Positions 1-6,864 of a DNA stretch of 18,633 bases are shown here, in pieces. The notes beneath the pieces are model-generated. The model was given only the letters and a program-made list of their open reading frames with translations. It was not told the origin of the DNA and did not search any database. Position numbers and translations under genes: made by a program. The stretch comes from JBBQZL01 sp038207745. GTDB lineage: Bacteria > Actinomycetota > Thermoleophilia > Solirubrobacterales > 70-9. The stretch's first letter is position 1; every line of letters begins with the position of its first letter. The stretch spans positions 1 to 18,633 of the forward strand of contig JBBQZL010000029.1 in assembly GCA_038207745.1 (NCBI GenBank). The letters run 5' to 3'.

Positions 1-1106
1 TCGCGGGTCTCCCCGGACTCGACCAGTGCCGTCAGGGCCCGCTGGCTGAACAGGGCACCGTGGGTGATCTCGAGGTTCGAGCGCATCCGGTCTGTGTGGA
101 CGACCATCCCCTCGGCGACCCTTGTTCCGAGATGCTGCATGTAGTCGATCAGGATCGTCGCGTCGGGCAGGATCACCCGCTCGGCGCCGGAGTGGGAGAT
201 GTCTCGCTCATGCCAGAGCGCCACATTCTCGAGGCCGGTCTGCGCGTATCCACGCAGCACCCTGGCAAGGCCGGTGATTCTCTCGGTGGTGATCGGGTTG
301 CGCTTGTGGGGCATCGCCGATGAGCCTTTCTGACCCTTCGCAAACGGCTCCTCCACCTCGCGTACCTCGGTGCGCTGGAGGTTGCGGATCTCGGTCGCGA
401 AGCGCTCCAGCCCGGCACCCGCCAGCGCGATCGCGCTGAGAAGCTGCGCGTGGCGATCACGGGGGACGATCTGGGTCGAGATGTCCTCGCGGCGAAGGTC
501 GAGCGCCGCCATCACCTGGGCCTCGACCTTGGGTGGGATCGATGCGTAGGTGCCAACGGCGCCGGAGAGCTTGCCGACCGCGAGCTGCTCGACCGCCTCC
601 TCGAGGCGCCTCAGGTTACGGTCGGCCTCGAAGGCGAAGCCGGCGAGGCGAAGCCCGAAGGTGGTCGGCTCGGCGTGCACGCCATGGGTACGCCCGGCGC
701 AGAGGCTGTTCCGGTGCTCGAGTGATTGCACGACCAGCGCATCGCGAAAGGTCTTGGCGCCCTTGAGGAGGATCCGCCCCGCCTCGCGCAACTGGACTGC
801 CATCGCGGTGTCGAGAACATCGGAGGAGGTGAGGCCGTAGTGGATCCAGCGGCCGTGTTCACCGACCGATGCTGCCACCACATCGACAAATGCCGCGACG
901 TCATGGTTGGTGGTCCGCTCACGCTCGTCGACCGCCTCGACCGTGAACTCGGCCTTCCCGCGACAGGCCGCTGCGGCCTCGACCGGGACGACTCCGGCAT
1001 CTGCCCATGCATCGGTCGCGGCCAACTCGACAGCCAGCCAGGTCTCCATCTTGCGCTGGGGCGTCCAGACCGTGCCGATCTCCTCCCGTGTGTACCTGGG
1101 AATCAA
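1..1106 (-). CDS. purB: adenylosuccinate lyase (3' end cut by window edge)
   Basis: PurB splits SAICAR to AICAR plus fumarate and adenylosuccinate to AMP plus fumarate, in the cytoplasm. 368 codons are visible; the family is about 430 residues, so roughly 60 C-terminal residues lie beyond the left edge. I place the start at a TTG (1104-1106). The protein then begins LIPRYTREEIGTVWTP (initiator read as Met), a TGA closes the frame 45 nt upstream, and a G-rich stretch (GGGGGTGG, 1111-1118) lies just upstream. With this start the catalytic residues fall on Bacillus subtilis PurB numbering as I recall it: His68 (TTNHDVAAF), His141 (GRTHGVHAEP), Ser262 and Lys268 (SSAMPHKRNP). HYGLTSSDVLDT lies at 89-100. 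It is the last visible gene of a purD-purE-purB run, 88 nt after purE. Confidence 0.96.
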   Translation of the reverse strand, partial: MIPRYTREEIGTVWTPQRKMETWLAVELAATDAWADAGVVPVEAAAACRGKAEFTVEAVDERERTTNHDVAAFVDVVAASVGEHGRWIHYGLTSSDVLDTAMAVQLREAGRILLKGAKTFRDALVVQSLEHRNSLCAGRTHGVHAEPTTFGLRLAGFAFEADRNLRRLEEAVEQLAVGKLSGAVGTYASIPPKVEAQVMAALDLRREDISTQIVPRDRHAQLLSAIALAGAGLERFATEIRNLQRTEVREVEEPFAKGQKGSSAMPHKRNPITTERITGLARVLRGYAQTGLENVALWHERDISHSGAERVILPDATILIDYMQHLGTRVAEGMVVHTDRMRSNLEITHGALFSQRALTALVESGETR

Positions 1107-1194
1107 CCGGCCACCCCCGGACGCGGGAGCGAGGGCGCGAGATCTTCAGTGATGACGAGCGCACCCGAGCTGGAGCAGAGGAGGTGGCCGCTAT

Positions 1195-1704
1195 TCATGC
1201 GTTGATGATTCTCGCGGCGAGGATGCCGGCGTTCTTGGCGCCGTCGATCGCCAGGCACCCGACCGGCACGCCGGGCGGCATCTGGACCGCGGAGAGCAGG
1301 GCGTCGAGGCCGCCGAGGTTCTTGCCGGAGATCGGGACGCCGAGAACCGGAAGGTCGGTGTGGGCGGATGCGACACCGGGAAGAGCCGCGGACATCCCGG
1401 CTCCGGCGATGATCACCTTGAGTCCGCGCATCCGGGCGTTCATGCAGTAGTCACGGACCGCCTCGGGGTCACGGTGGGCGCTCATCACGCGAACCTCGTA
1501 GCGGATGCCCGCATCGTGGAGGGCGGCACCGGCCGGCTGCATCTTCGGCTTGTCGTTGACCGAGCCCATGATGATCCCGACCAACGGCGCGTCGACCTCG
1601 ATCTCTTCGAAGGTGGTCTCGACATCGGGCATCTCGGCCAGCTCGGCTTCGAGATCGACCTCGGCCGACTGCGGTATCTCCTGTGGGTGCGGATTCTCAG
1701 ACAT
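1195..1704 (-). CDS. purE: N5-carboxyaminoimidazole ribonucleotide mutase, divergent PurE
   Basis: PurE moves the carboxyl group of N5-CAIR to C4 of the imidazole, giving CAIR in purine synthesis. The 169-residue protein has an acidic, probably disordered 40-residue N-terminal extension and then a PurE fold. GIIMGSVND (43-51) keeps the Ser and Asp equivalent to E. coli Ser16 and Asp19. MSAHRDP (74-80) keeps the Ser-His-Arg of the active site. GGLDALLSAVQMPPGVPVG is typical of class I. Unusual: the conserved AAHLPG motif of E. coli (His75) reads SAALPG (Ala107), HRTP reads HRDP, and the second Ser of GSxSD is Asn. The ATG start has an AGAGG-type site upstream and lies 21 nt after purD. It could be an AIR-carboxylating variant, but overall similarity is to class I. 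Confidence 0.93.
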   Translation of the reverse strand: MSENPHPQEIPQSAEVDLEAELAEMPDVETTFEEIEVDAPLVGIIMGSVNDKPKMQPAGAALHDAGIRYEVRVMSAHRDPEAVRDYCMNARMRGLKVIIAGAGMSAALPGVASAHTDLPVLGVPISGKNLGGLDALLSAVQMPPGVPVGCLAIDGAKNAGILAARIINA

Positions 1705-1725
1705 CTGTTCCTCTCACTTGACCTC

Positions 1726-3003
1726 TCACTGGGCGGTGGTGCGCTGGACGGCCCGGGCGGCGATATCAGACCGGATCTGCATGCCGTCAAAACTGATCCT
1801 CCGAGCCGCATCGTATGCCTGCTCACGGGCTGCGGCAGCGGTGGCGCCACGGCCCGTTACGTTGAGAACGCGGCCCCCGGCGGTGACAATCGCATCCCCT
1901 GAGGAAGCGGTCCCCGCGTGGGTCACCTCGGCAATCCCGGCGGCCTCCTCGAGACCGGTGATCAGATCGCCCTTCGAAGAGCTCTCCGGATATCCGCCTG
2001 AAGCCAGTACCAGCGTCACGGCCCATCCATCGTCGAACTCGGCGGTGGTGCCGGCAAGACCTCCGGGCTGCCGCGATGCCAGGCAGAGATCGACCAGGTC
2101 CGACTCGAGCCTCGCAAGCACGGCCTGCGTCTCGGGATCGCCGAAGCGGACGTTGAACTCCAGGGCCCTGAAACCGTCGGTGGTCATCATCATGCCCGCA
2201 TAGAGAACACCGTGGAAGGGGGTTCCTCGCTCAGCCATCATCCTGACGACCGGCCGGTGCACGGTGTCGACGATCTCCGCGATCGTCGACGCGTCGAACC
2301 CCGGGACCGGCGAGTAGCTGCCCATTCCGCCGGTGTTCGGTCCCTCGTCGTTGTCGAAGATCCGCTTGTAGTCCTGCGCCGGGGCGAGCGGGACCACGTT
2401 CTCCCCGTCGCACAGCGCGAGCAGCGAGAGCTCCTCGCCATCGAGGAACTCCTCGATGATCACCCTGGTCTCGCCGAAGCGCTGCTCGCCGAAGAAGACC
2501 TCAACCGCGTCGAGGGCCTCGTCCCGGGTTTCGCAGATGATCACGCCCTTGCCGGCAGCCAGGCCGTCAGCCTTGAGGACGGCGGGGAACGTGGTCTGGG
2601 AGATCGCCTCGGAGGCGGCGTCCGCATCCGCAACGACCCGGTATGCCGCCGTAGGCACACCCGCCTCGAGCATCATCTGCTTCGAGAAGGCCTTGGAACC
2701 CTCGAGCCGGGCCGCACCCGCACGCGGACCGAACGCTGCGACCCCACGCTCCTCCAGCATGTCGACCAGGCCCTCGACCAGTGGCGCCTCGGGGCCGACC
2801 ACAACCAGGTCGACCTTGCGATCGAGCGCCGTGGCGACGATCGCATCGACGTCTTCGGCGCCCACGCCGGGCAGGCATTCTGCATCAGCCGCGATGCCGA
2901 CATTCCCGGGTGCGCAGATCAACTCGGGACGATGCGCTGATCGTCCAAGGGCCTTGACGATGGCGTGTTCCCTGCCGCCGCCGCCGACAACGAGGATTCT
3001 CAA
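1726..3003 (-). CDS. purD: phosphoribosylamine--glycine ligase (GAR synthetase)
   Basis: GAR synthetase joins phosphoribosylamine and glycine with ATP, the second step of IMP synthesis. The 425-residue length is normal. Seen in order: N-terminal nucleotide-type fold GGGGREHAI (7-15); GPEAPLVEGL (70-79); ATP-grasp segment GSKAFSKQMM (102-111); VLKADGLAAGKGVI (142-155); EEFLDGEELS (184-193); DNDEGPNTGGMGSYSP (217-232); and metal/substrate motif EFNVRFGDPETQ (282-293). The start is TTG (3001-3003), preceded by GGAGAAGG. The frame opens with RILVVGGGG, so an upstream start would add nothing recognisable. It lies 27 nt after the GYD gene and 21 nt before purE, consistent with one transcript. Confidence 0.97.
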   Translation of the reverse strand: MRILVVGGGGREHAIVKALGRSAHRPELICAPGNVGIAADAECLPGVGAEDVDAIVATALDRKVDLVVVGPEAPLVEGLVDMLEERGVAAFGPRAGAARLEGSKAFSKQMMLEAGVPTAAYRVVADADAASEAISQTTFPAVLKADGLAAGKGVIICETRDEALDAVEVFFGEQRFGETRVIIEEFLDGEELSLLALCDGENVVPLAPAQDYKRIFDNDEGPNTGGMGSYSPVPGFDASTIAEIVDTVHRPVVRMMAERGTPFHGVLYAGMMMTTDGFRALEFNVRFGDPETQAVLARLESDLVDLCLASRQPGGLAGTTAEFDDGWAVTLVLASGGYPESSSKGDLITGLEEAAGIAEVTHAGTASSGDAIVTAGGRVLNVTGRGATAAAAREQAYDAARRISFDGMQIRSDIAARAVQRTTAQ

Positions 3004-3030
3004 AGCGCTGCCTTCTCCGTGATTTCTGCG

Positions 3031-3312
3031 CTAGAGCGCGTCAGACAACTCGTCCGATGACAGAGCAGCCATCGTCTGGGTCTTCATCGTCCCGCGTGAG
3101 CCGAGCTCCACTGAGACCTTGGCCATCGTACGGTCGTCGGGCGCCTCGATGATGGTGACAAAATCGTATTGGCCGAGCGTCGCGTATTGGGCGACGACCC
3201 TGGCACCGATCTGCTCCACCTCGCGGTTTACCTCGGACACCCGCTTGGGGTTGTTCTTGAGCGTCTTGACACCGTCAGGAGTCAGGTTCGTAAGCATCAC
3301 ATAGGTGGGCAT
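3031..3312 (-). CDS. GYD-domain (dimeric alpha-beta barrel) small protein
   Basis: A 93-residue protein of the GYD family, a small ferredoxin-like alpha-beta fold with no settled biochemical role. It opens MPTYVMLTNLTPDG, the usual GYD start; the signature appears as GQYD at 47-50, followed by FVTIIEAPDD. The frame is open 15 codons further upstream, but I choose the inner ATG (3310-3312) because an AGGAG site (3317-3321) sits 4 nt before it and the family begins there. It is the first gene of the purD-purE-purB run, 27 nt before purD, so it is probably co-transcribed with purine synthesis. A link to that pathway is inference from position only. Confidence 0.9.
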   Translation of the reverse strand: MPTYVMLTNLTPDGVKTLKNNPKRVSEVNREVEQIGARVVAQYATLGQYDFVTIIEAPDDRTMAKVSVELGSRGTMKTQTMAALSSDELSDAL

Positions 3313-3316
3313 GGAT

Positions 3317-3321
3317 CTCCT
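3317..3321 (-). promoter_or_regulatory. ribosome binding site fixing the GYD start
   Basis: AGGAG on the minus strand, 4 nt from the ATG at 3310-3312. It supports the 93-residue form over the longer open frame starting at 3357. Confidence 0.75.
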
Positions 3322-3402
3322 CTCATAGATACCGGAACGCGTACCATTTTCTTTCACGTTCGGTGAGCGTATGCAACAGCGCCGTCCGGGTGCTCGCGAG
3401 TC

Positions 3403-4086
3403 CTACCCGGCGAGCGTAGCCCGACCCTGGATCACAGGCCGGACGAAGGAGGCGGCCTTGGGCATCCGGCGATGCTCGACCCGCTCGATGTGGAGACCGG
3501 AATCGACCAGATTCGCGAGCGTGTCGCGGTTGCAGTGGCAACCGCCGCCGAAAAACCTCCACGGCTTCTCAACCCTGTCCTGAAGCTTGGCGACATGTGG
3601 ATCCTCCGAACGGACGTGCTCGAGAAACAAGATCGAGCCACCGGGCCTGAGGATCCTGATCGCCTCCGAGATCGCCGACGTCGGATCCGGGACGGTGCAG
3701 AGCACCAGGGTGAAGACGACGGTGTCGGCGGAGTCATCGGCCAGTGGGAGGTTCGATGCGGATGCCTCGTGGATGGTCGTATCGCGTTGCCCGTTCGCGG
3801 CGCGTTCACGGAGTCGTGAGGCCATGTGGGGGGAAGGTTCAATCAAGGTCAGCCCGGTGACCGAATCTGGATAGAGCGTCAGGTTCTTTCCGGTTCCAGC
3901 CCCGATTTCGACCGTCTGTCCGTGGGCCGACGAGAGCAGATCGCGCCGCATCTCGGTCAACCCGGCAATCTCAACAGACCGCATTCCGCGGTCGTAGAGC
4001 GCCGCGAACATCCGACCCCATGTCGCCTCGTAGACCCTGGCCGGGATCGATCGCGAACTGGTCGGTGATGCGTCACCGCCGGACAT
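3403..4086 (-). CDS. class I SAM-dependent methyltransferase, METTL7-like
   Basis: A 227-residue methyltransferase. SAM-binding motif I is VEIGAGTGKN (59-68), followed by LIEPSPHM (81-88), the acidic motif ASNLPLADDSADTVVF (110-125) and the post-motif RILRPGGSILFLEHVRSED (144-162). The C-terminal segment FFGGGCHCNRDT (178-189) resembles the GDGCxLTRET region of METTL7/TMT1-type thiol methyltransferases, although the N-terminal membrane anchor of the animal proteins is absent. The substrate is unknown. The start ATG (4084-4086) lies 11 nt after the hydrolase stop. A longer open frame to 4182 would overlap that gene by 85 nt and adds only Arg-rich sequence, so I reject it. It is probably the last gene of the three-gene run beginning at 6697. 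Confidence 0.9.
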   Translation of the reverse strand: MSGGDASPTSSRSIPARVYEATWGRMFAALYDRGMRSVEIAGLTEMRRDLLSSAHGQTVEIGAGTGKNLTLYPDSVTGLTLIEPSPHMASRLRERAANGQRDTTIHEASASNLPLADDSADTVVFTLVLCTVPDPTSAISEAIRILRPGGSILFLEHVRSEDPHVAKLQDRVEKPWRFFGGGCHCNRDTLANLVDSGLHIERVEHRRMPKAASFVRPVIQGRATLAG

Positions 4087-4097
4087 GGCCGATCCGC

Positions 4098-5777
4098 TCA
4101 GCGGTCGAAACCGACGTGGACGTGATCGCAGTGATCGGGAAGCGCGAATGCCGGCCCGCTCGGTCCGTCGAGGTCGTAGCAATAGATCAGCTCGGTCGGC
4201 ATCGTCCCGGGCGGCAGAAGGGTGAGCGTGCGGCCGAGGGTTCCGCAGGGAGCCGACGGTGAAACGTCTGTGCAGGAGACCCCGTCGACCATCGCGATGT
4301 CCATCGCCCGACCGGCCGAGTGGTTCGAGACATTGCCGCTTGCGGTCAGGTATGAGTGGTCGGACTTCAAAGCCGAGATCGTGATCGTGTGAGTCTGTGT
4401 GATCGCGCCGATCAGACCGACGATCCGGGGATCGATCACGCCGTTGTCGAGATCCTGCTGCTCGAGATCATTCGAGAGCGTCAGGTTGTCCCAGTTGATC
4501 GGGCTGGCAGTCGACGACGGCAGCGCGATCGGCCATGCGGAGGTGGTCACCTTGCACTTGCCCTCGAGGCGATCCGACTCGCTGAGCACGACCTGGACGT
4601 ACCAGGCTGCATGGTTGTGCTCGAAGATCCCGGCTCGCAGTGAGCCCGTCGACCAGATGAGCCGCGCCAGCGTGGCAGCGGAGTCCTCGGGGCTCGAGCG
4701 GACGATCTTGCCGTCTCCGTTCCCGTCGACCGCATAGCGCTGCCACTCGGCGGTGTCGAGACCGAGCGGTCCGACCTCCTTCATGTCCGCCTTGCTCATT
4801 CCACGACCGAAGTCAGACTCGAGGCGGGCCATCGAGGCCAGCGACCAGACGCCCTTCTTGCCGAGGCCGTATCGGGCAGACGCCTCTTCAAATGCGTTCA
4901 GGTAGTTGCCGGGAATCTCGTCGCGCCATGCCGGGGCCGGCTTGCAGGCGATCGTCGGCATCTCGGGGACCAGCGAGAACTGGCTGCCGGCGTTGTAGCA
5001 GCCGGCCTTGGCAAGTACCTCGGCCACATACCAGTCGGCGTGGTTGTAGGAGTAGATGGCGCCGTACCAGTCCGCTGGGGCGTTGGAGGCCTTGAGGTAG
5101 CTCGCGGCGGCGAAGATCGCATCCCAGGGGTTGTACGGATCTGCCTTGCCGTCGGCATCGCCGTCGACCGCGTAGGAGGCCCAGGTGGAGGGCATGAACT
5201 GCATCCAGCCCATCGCCCCGGCGCTGGAATAGTTTGTGTTGCGGCCGAAGTCCGTCTCGATCAGGTTGATCGAGGCGAGGATGCCGGGTCCCTTGGGTCC
5301 GAGCCCGTAGCGATCGGACGCCGCCTTGTAGATCGGCAGCAGGTCGGTGGGCGCACCGGGCGCCCCCTCGCAGGCGATGTTGGGACCGGCGGTCAGATCA
5401 AGATTGATGCTCGGAGCGTCTGCCGCGGCCGAGGTGATCCCACCGGACTGATTGCTGCCCGGGTTGTCCTGCTCGGGCGCCGGGGTCGGCTTGGTGGTCG
5501 GCTGTTTCCTGGTTCCGTTGTCGGCCGGGCCGGTGCCGATGCCGCCGGAACCGGCGCTCGGGGTCGGCTGATCGGGAATCGGCGGGCCGACAACCGGATC
5601 GGTGGGGTCGACGGTCGGTCCGGTGCTTCCCGTCGCCGGCAGAGGAGTCGTGGAAGCTGTGGAGCCGGTCGAGCCCGTTGCGAGAGAGCCCGGCGTCGAG
5701 CTCTGGGCCGGCGATGCCTGAGCCGCCATCGCGGCGCCCATGGCGACCACGATGAGAGTGTTCCGGAGTTTCCCCAC
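4098..5777 (-). CDS. secreted lytic transglycosylase (two SLT modules) fused to M15-like peptidase domain
   Basis: A 559-residue exported cell-wall hydrolase. Residues 1-27 form a signal peptide (hydrophobic stretch, AQASPAQS cleavage region). Residues 28-125 are a Ser/Thr/Pro/Gly-rich linker. Module 1 (about 145-260) is MltB/SLT-like, with catalytic Glu174 in NLIETDFGR, AGAMGWMQFMPSTW (186-199) and an EF-hand-like loop DGDADGKAD (205-213). Module 2 (about 290-408) repeats this as RLESDFGR (Glu320) and DGNGDGK (351-357), but the GxMQFMPSTW motif is eroded to GPLGLDTAEW. The C-terminal domain (425-559) carries HSAGRAMD (486-493) and DHCDHVHVGF (548-557), a His/Asp metal site typical of M15-like peptidases. 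The GTG start shares its first base with the TAG stop of the upstream gene, implying translational coupling. Confidence 0.93.
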   Translation of the reverse strand: MGKLRNTLIVVAMGAAMAAQASPAQSSTPGSLATGSTGSTASTTPLPATGSTGPTVDPTDPVVGPPIPDQPTPSAGSGGIGTGPADNGTRKQPTTKPTPAPEQDNPGSNQSGGITSAAADAPSINLDLTAGPNIACEGAPGAPTDLLPIYKAASDRYGLGPKGPGILASINLIETDFGRNTNYSSAGAMGWMQFMPSTWASYAVDGDADGKADPYNPWDAIFAAASYLKASNAPADWYGAIYSYNHADWYVAEVLAKAGCYNAGSQFSLVPEMPTIACKPAPAWRDEIPGNYLNAFEEASARYGLGKKGVWSLASMARLESDFGRGMSKADMKEVGPLGLDTAEWQRYAVDGNGDGKIVRSSPEDSAATLARLIWSTGSLRAGIFEHNHAAWYVQVVLSESDRLEGKCKVTTSAWPIALPSSTASPINWDNLTLSNDLEQQDLDNGVIDPRIVGLIGAITQTHTITISALKSDHSYLTASGNVSNHSAGRAMDIAMVDGVSCTDVSPSAPCGTLGRTLTLLPPGTMPTELIYCYDLDGPSGPAFALPDHCDHVHVGFDR

Positions 5778-6697
5778 TAGCCCTTGACCTCGCTGACGAA
5801 CCAGCCGAGCCTGGTCTGCTCCATCTGGAGCCGCAGCTCACTGGTGACGCCGAGGCGGAGCATCGCAACGCTGACTGCAAGCTGCTTGTTGTCCTGGGGA
5901 CCGGGGACCACGTTGAGGACCCTGGCCTTCGGCACCTTGCCGTTGCTGGGAAGACGCGGCGGGCGATCGGCGAGTGATTTCGCGAGTGGCTTGCGAGCGG
6001 TCTGGGCGAAGACGGCCTGAGCCTTCCGGGTGTCCTTGCCAACCTCATAGGAGACAAAGGCGTCGGCGAAGCGCCGGGCGACGTTGAGCGGCTTTGCAAC
6101 CTTCTTGGCGTCGGCCTTTGTGAGCTTCTCCGAGCTGCTGCTGGAAGTCCTGGCCGAGTCGGCCGAGCTCTTGTTTGACTTGCCCAGCCTGGAGTTCGCG
6201 GACTCGAAGCTCGGCGGGACACCCTTGAGGGTTTCAACCGGAAGATCGCTCCTGGTCGGCAGATCGGAGACCGGCGCGGCGTTGGTGGTGGCGCTCCGGG
6301 CAACGGTGACTGTCCGGACAGCCGGTGCCCCGGTGCCGGATCCCGCAGTGACCACACCAGCGGTGACGGCGGCTGCGCCGAGCACAACCGCAAAACTGCT
6401 GGCGACCGCGCTGCGACTCGGGAGGTTCTTGGCAGCGAGCCACTCTCGAACCGGCCAACCCAGCTTCCGCTGAAATGCCCAAACGGCCTTCTCGAACGGC
6501 CACTTCGCTGCATCACCGAGATGACGAAGGAGGTCGCCGCCGCGCCAGATCAGCACTTCCTGAACGTGCCAGGCGGTGTTGCGTACTCCCCATCCGAAAC
6601 CGTCCGGAGCGGCCGCATCGACAGCCGCCTCAGGGGTCGCGTCGAGTTCCGTCTCGCCGGCTTTCTCGGGTGGGCTTTTCTGGAGTGGATCTGACAT
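5777..6697 (-). CDS. single-pass membrane protein of unknown function, possible TcpC/VirB8-like outer domain
   Basis: A 306-residue protein I do not recognise by name. The N-terminal 95 residues are cytoplasmic-looking, acidic then Trp-rich (WHVQEVLIWRGG, KWPFEKAVWAFQ). One membrane segment follows (about 96-119, SSFAVVLGAAAVTAGVVTAG), then a Ser/Thr/Lys-rich linker (120-200). The C-terminal domain (203-306) begins ARRFADAFVSYEVGK and ends RLGWFVSEVKG. Its pattern (helix, then strands ending in a Trp-containing strand) resembles the NTF2-like fold of TcpC/VirB8-type proteins; this is a weak resemblance. The ATG at 6695-6697 is chosen because the promoter (6739-6767) lies inside the longer open frame. 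The TAG stop overlaps the hydrolase GTG by one base. Confidence 0.85.
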   Translation of the reverse strand: MSDPLQKSPPEKAGETELDATPEAAVDAAAPDGFGWGVRNTAWHVQEVLIWRGGDLLRHLGDAAKWPFEKAVWAFQRKLGWPVREWLAAKNLPSRSAVASSFAVVLGAAAVTAGVVTAGSGTGAPAVRTVTVARSATTNAAPVSDLPTRSDLPVETLKGVPPSFESANSRLGKSNKSSADSARTSSSSSEKLTKADAKKVAKPLNVARRFADAFVSYEVGKDTRKAQAVFAQTARKPLAKSLADRPPRLPSNGKVPKARVLNVVPGPQDNKQLAVSVAMLRLGVTSELRLQMEQTRLGWFVSEVKG

Positions 6698-6738
6698 CTG
6701 TTGACCTGCGCATGCTGCCTGGTAATACCTACTGAAAT

Positions 6739-6767
6739 AGTATAGAAAATGACGCAGAGCCTGTCTC
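6739..6767 (-). promoter_or_regulatory. sigma-70-type promoter for the membrane protein/hydrolase operon
   Basis: Minus strand: -35 GAGACA (6762-6767, 4/6), 17-nt spacer, -10 TATACT (6739-6744, 5/6). This predicts a transcript start near 6732 and a leader of about 35 nt before the ATG at 6697. A small dyad GGTAATACC (6721-6729) sits in the early leader and might be an operator. The region is markedly AT-richer than its surroundings. Confidence 0.7.
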
Positions 6768-6864
6768 GCCAATTATCTGTCATCCATCGGCAATTACCTG
6801 CCTGCACCTAAACTTGCATTGGATCGTGCCAGACCTGCGAACTGCCAATGTTACAAACCGGTTT

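Noticed and set aside
3313..3357. 15-residue upstream extension of the GYD protein
   Set aside because: The inner ATG has the ribosome site and the conserved family start.
3386..3410. CCGGGT/ACCCGG inverted repeat at the end of the methyltransferase gene as a terminator
   Set aside because: The stem is only 6 bp and there is no T-run; it could be chance in GC-rich sequence.
4087..4182. Upstream extension of the methyltransferase
   Set aside because: It would overlap the hydrolase gene and adds only basic sequence unlike the family.
5040..5780. 246-codon plus-strand frame opposite the hydrolase
   Set aside because: Shadow of the hydrolase on the other strand; low-complexity Gly/Arg composition.
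6855..6864. AAACCGGTTT palindrome just after the clpB stop
   Set aside because: It has no loop and no T-run, so it cannot be an intrinsic terminator; a protein site is possible but unsupported.
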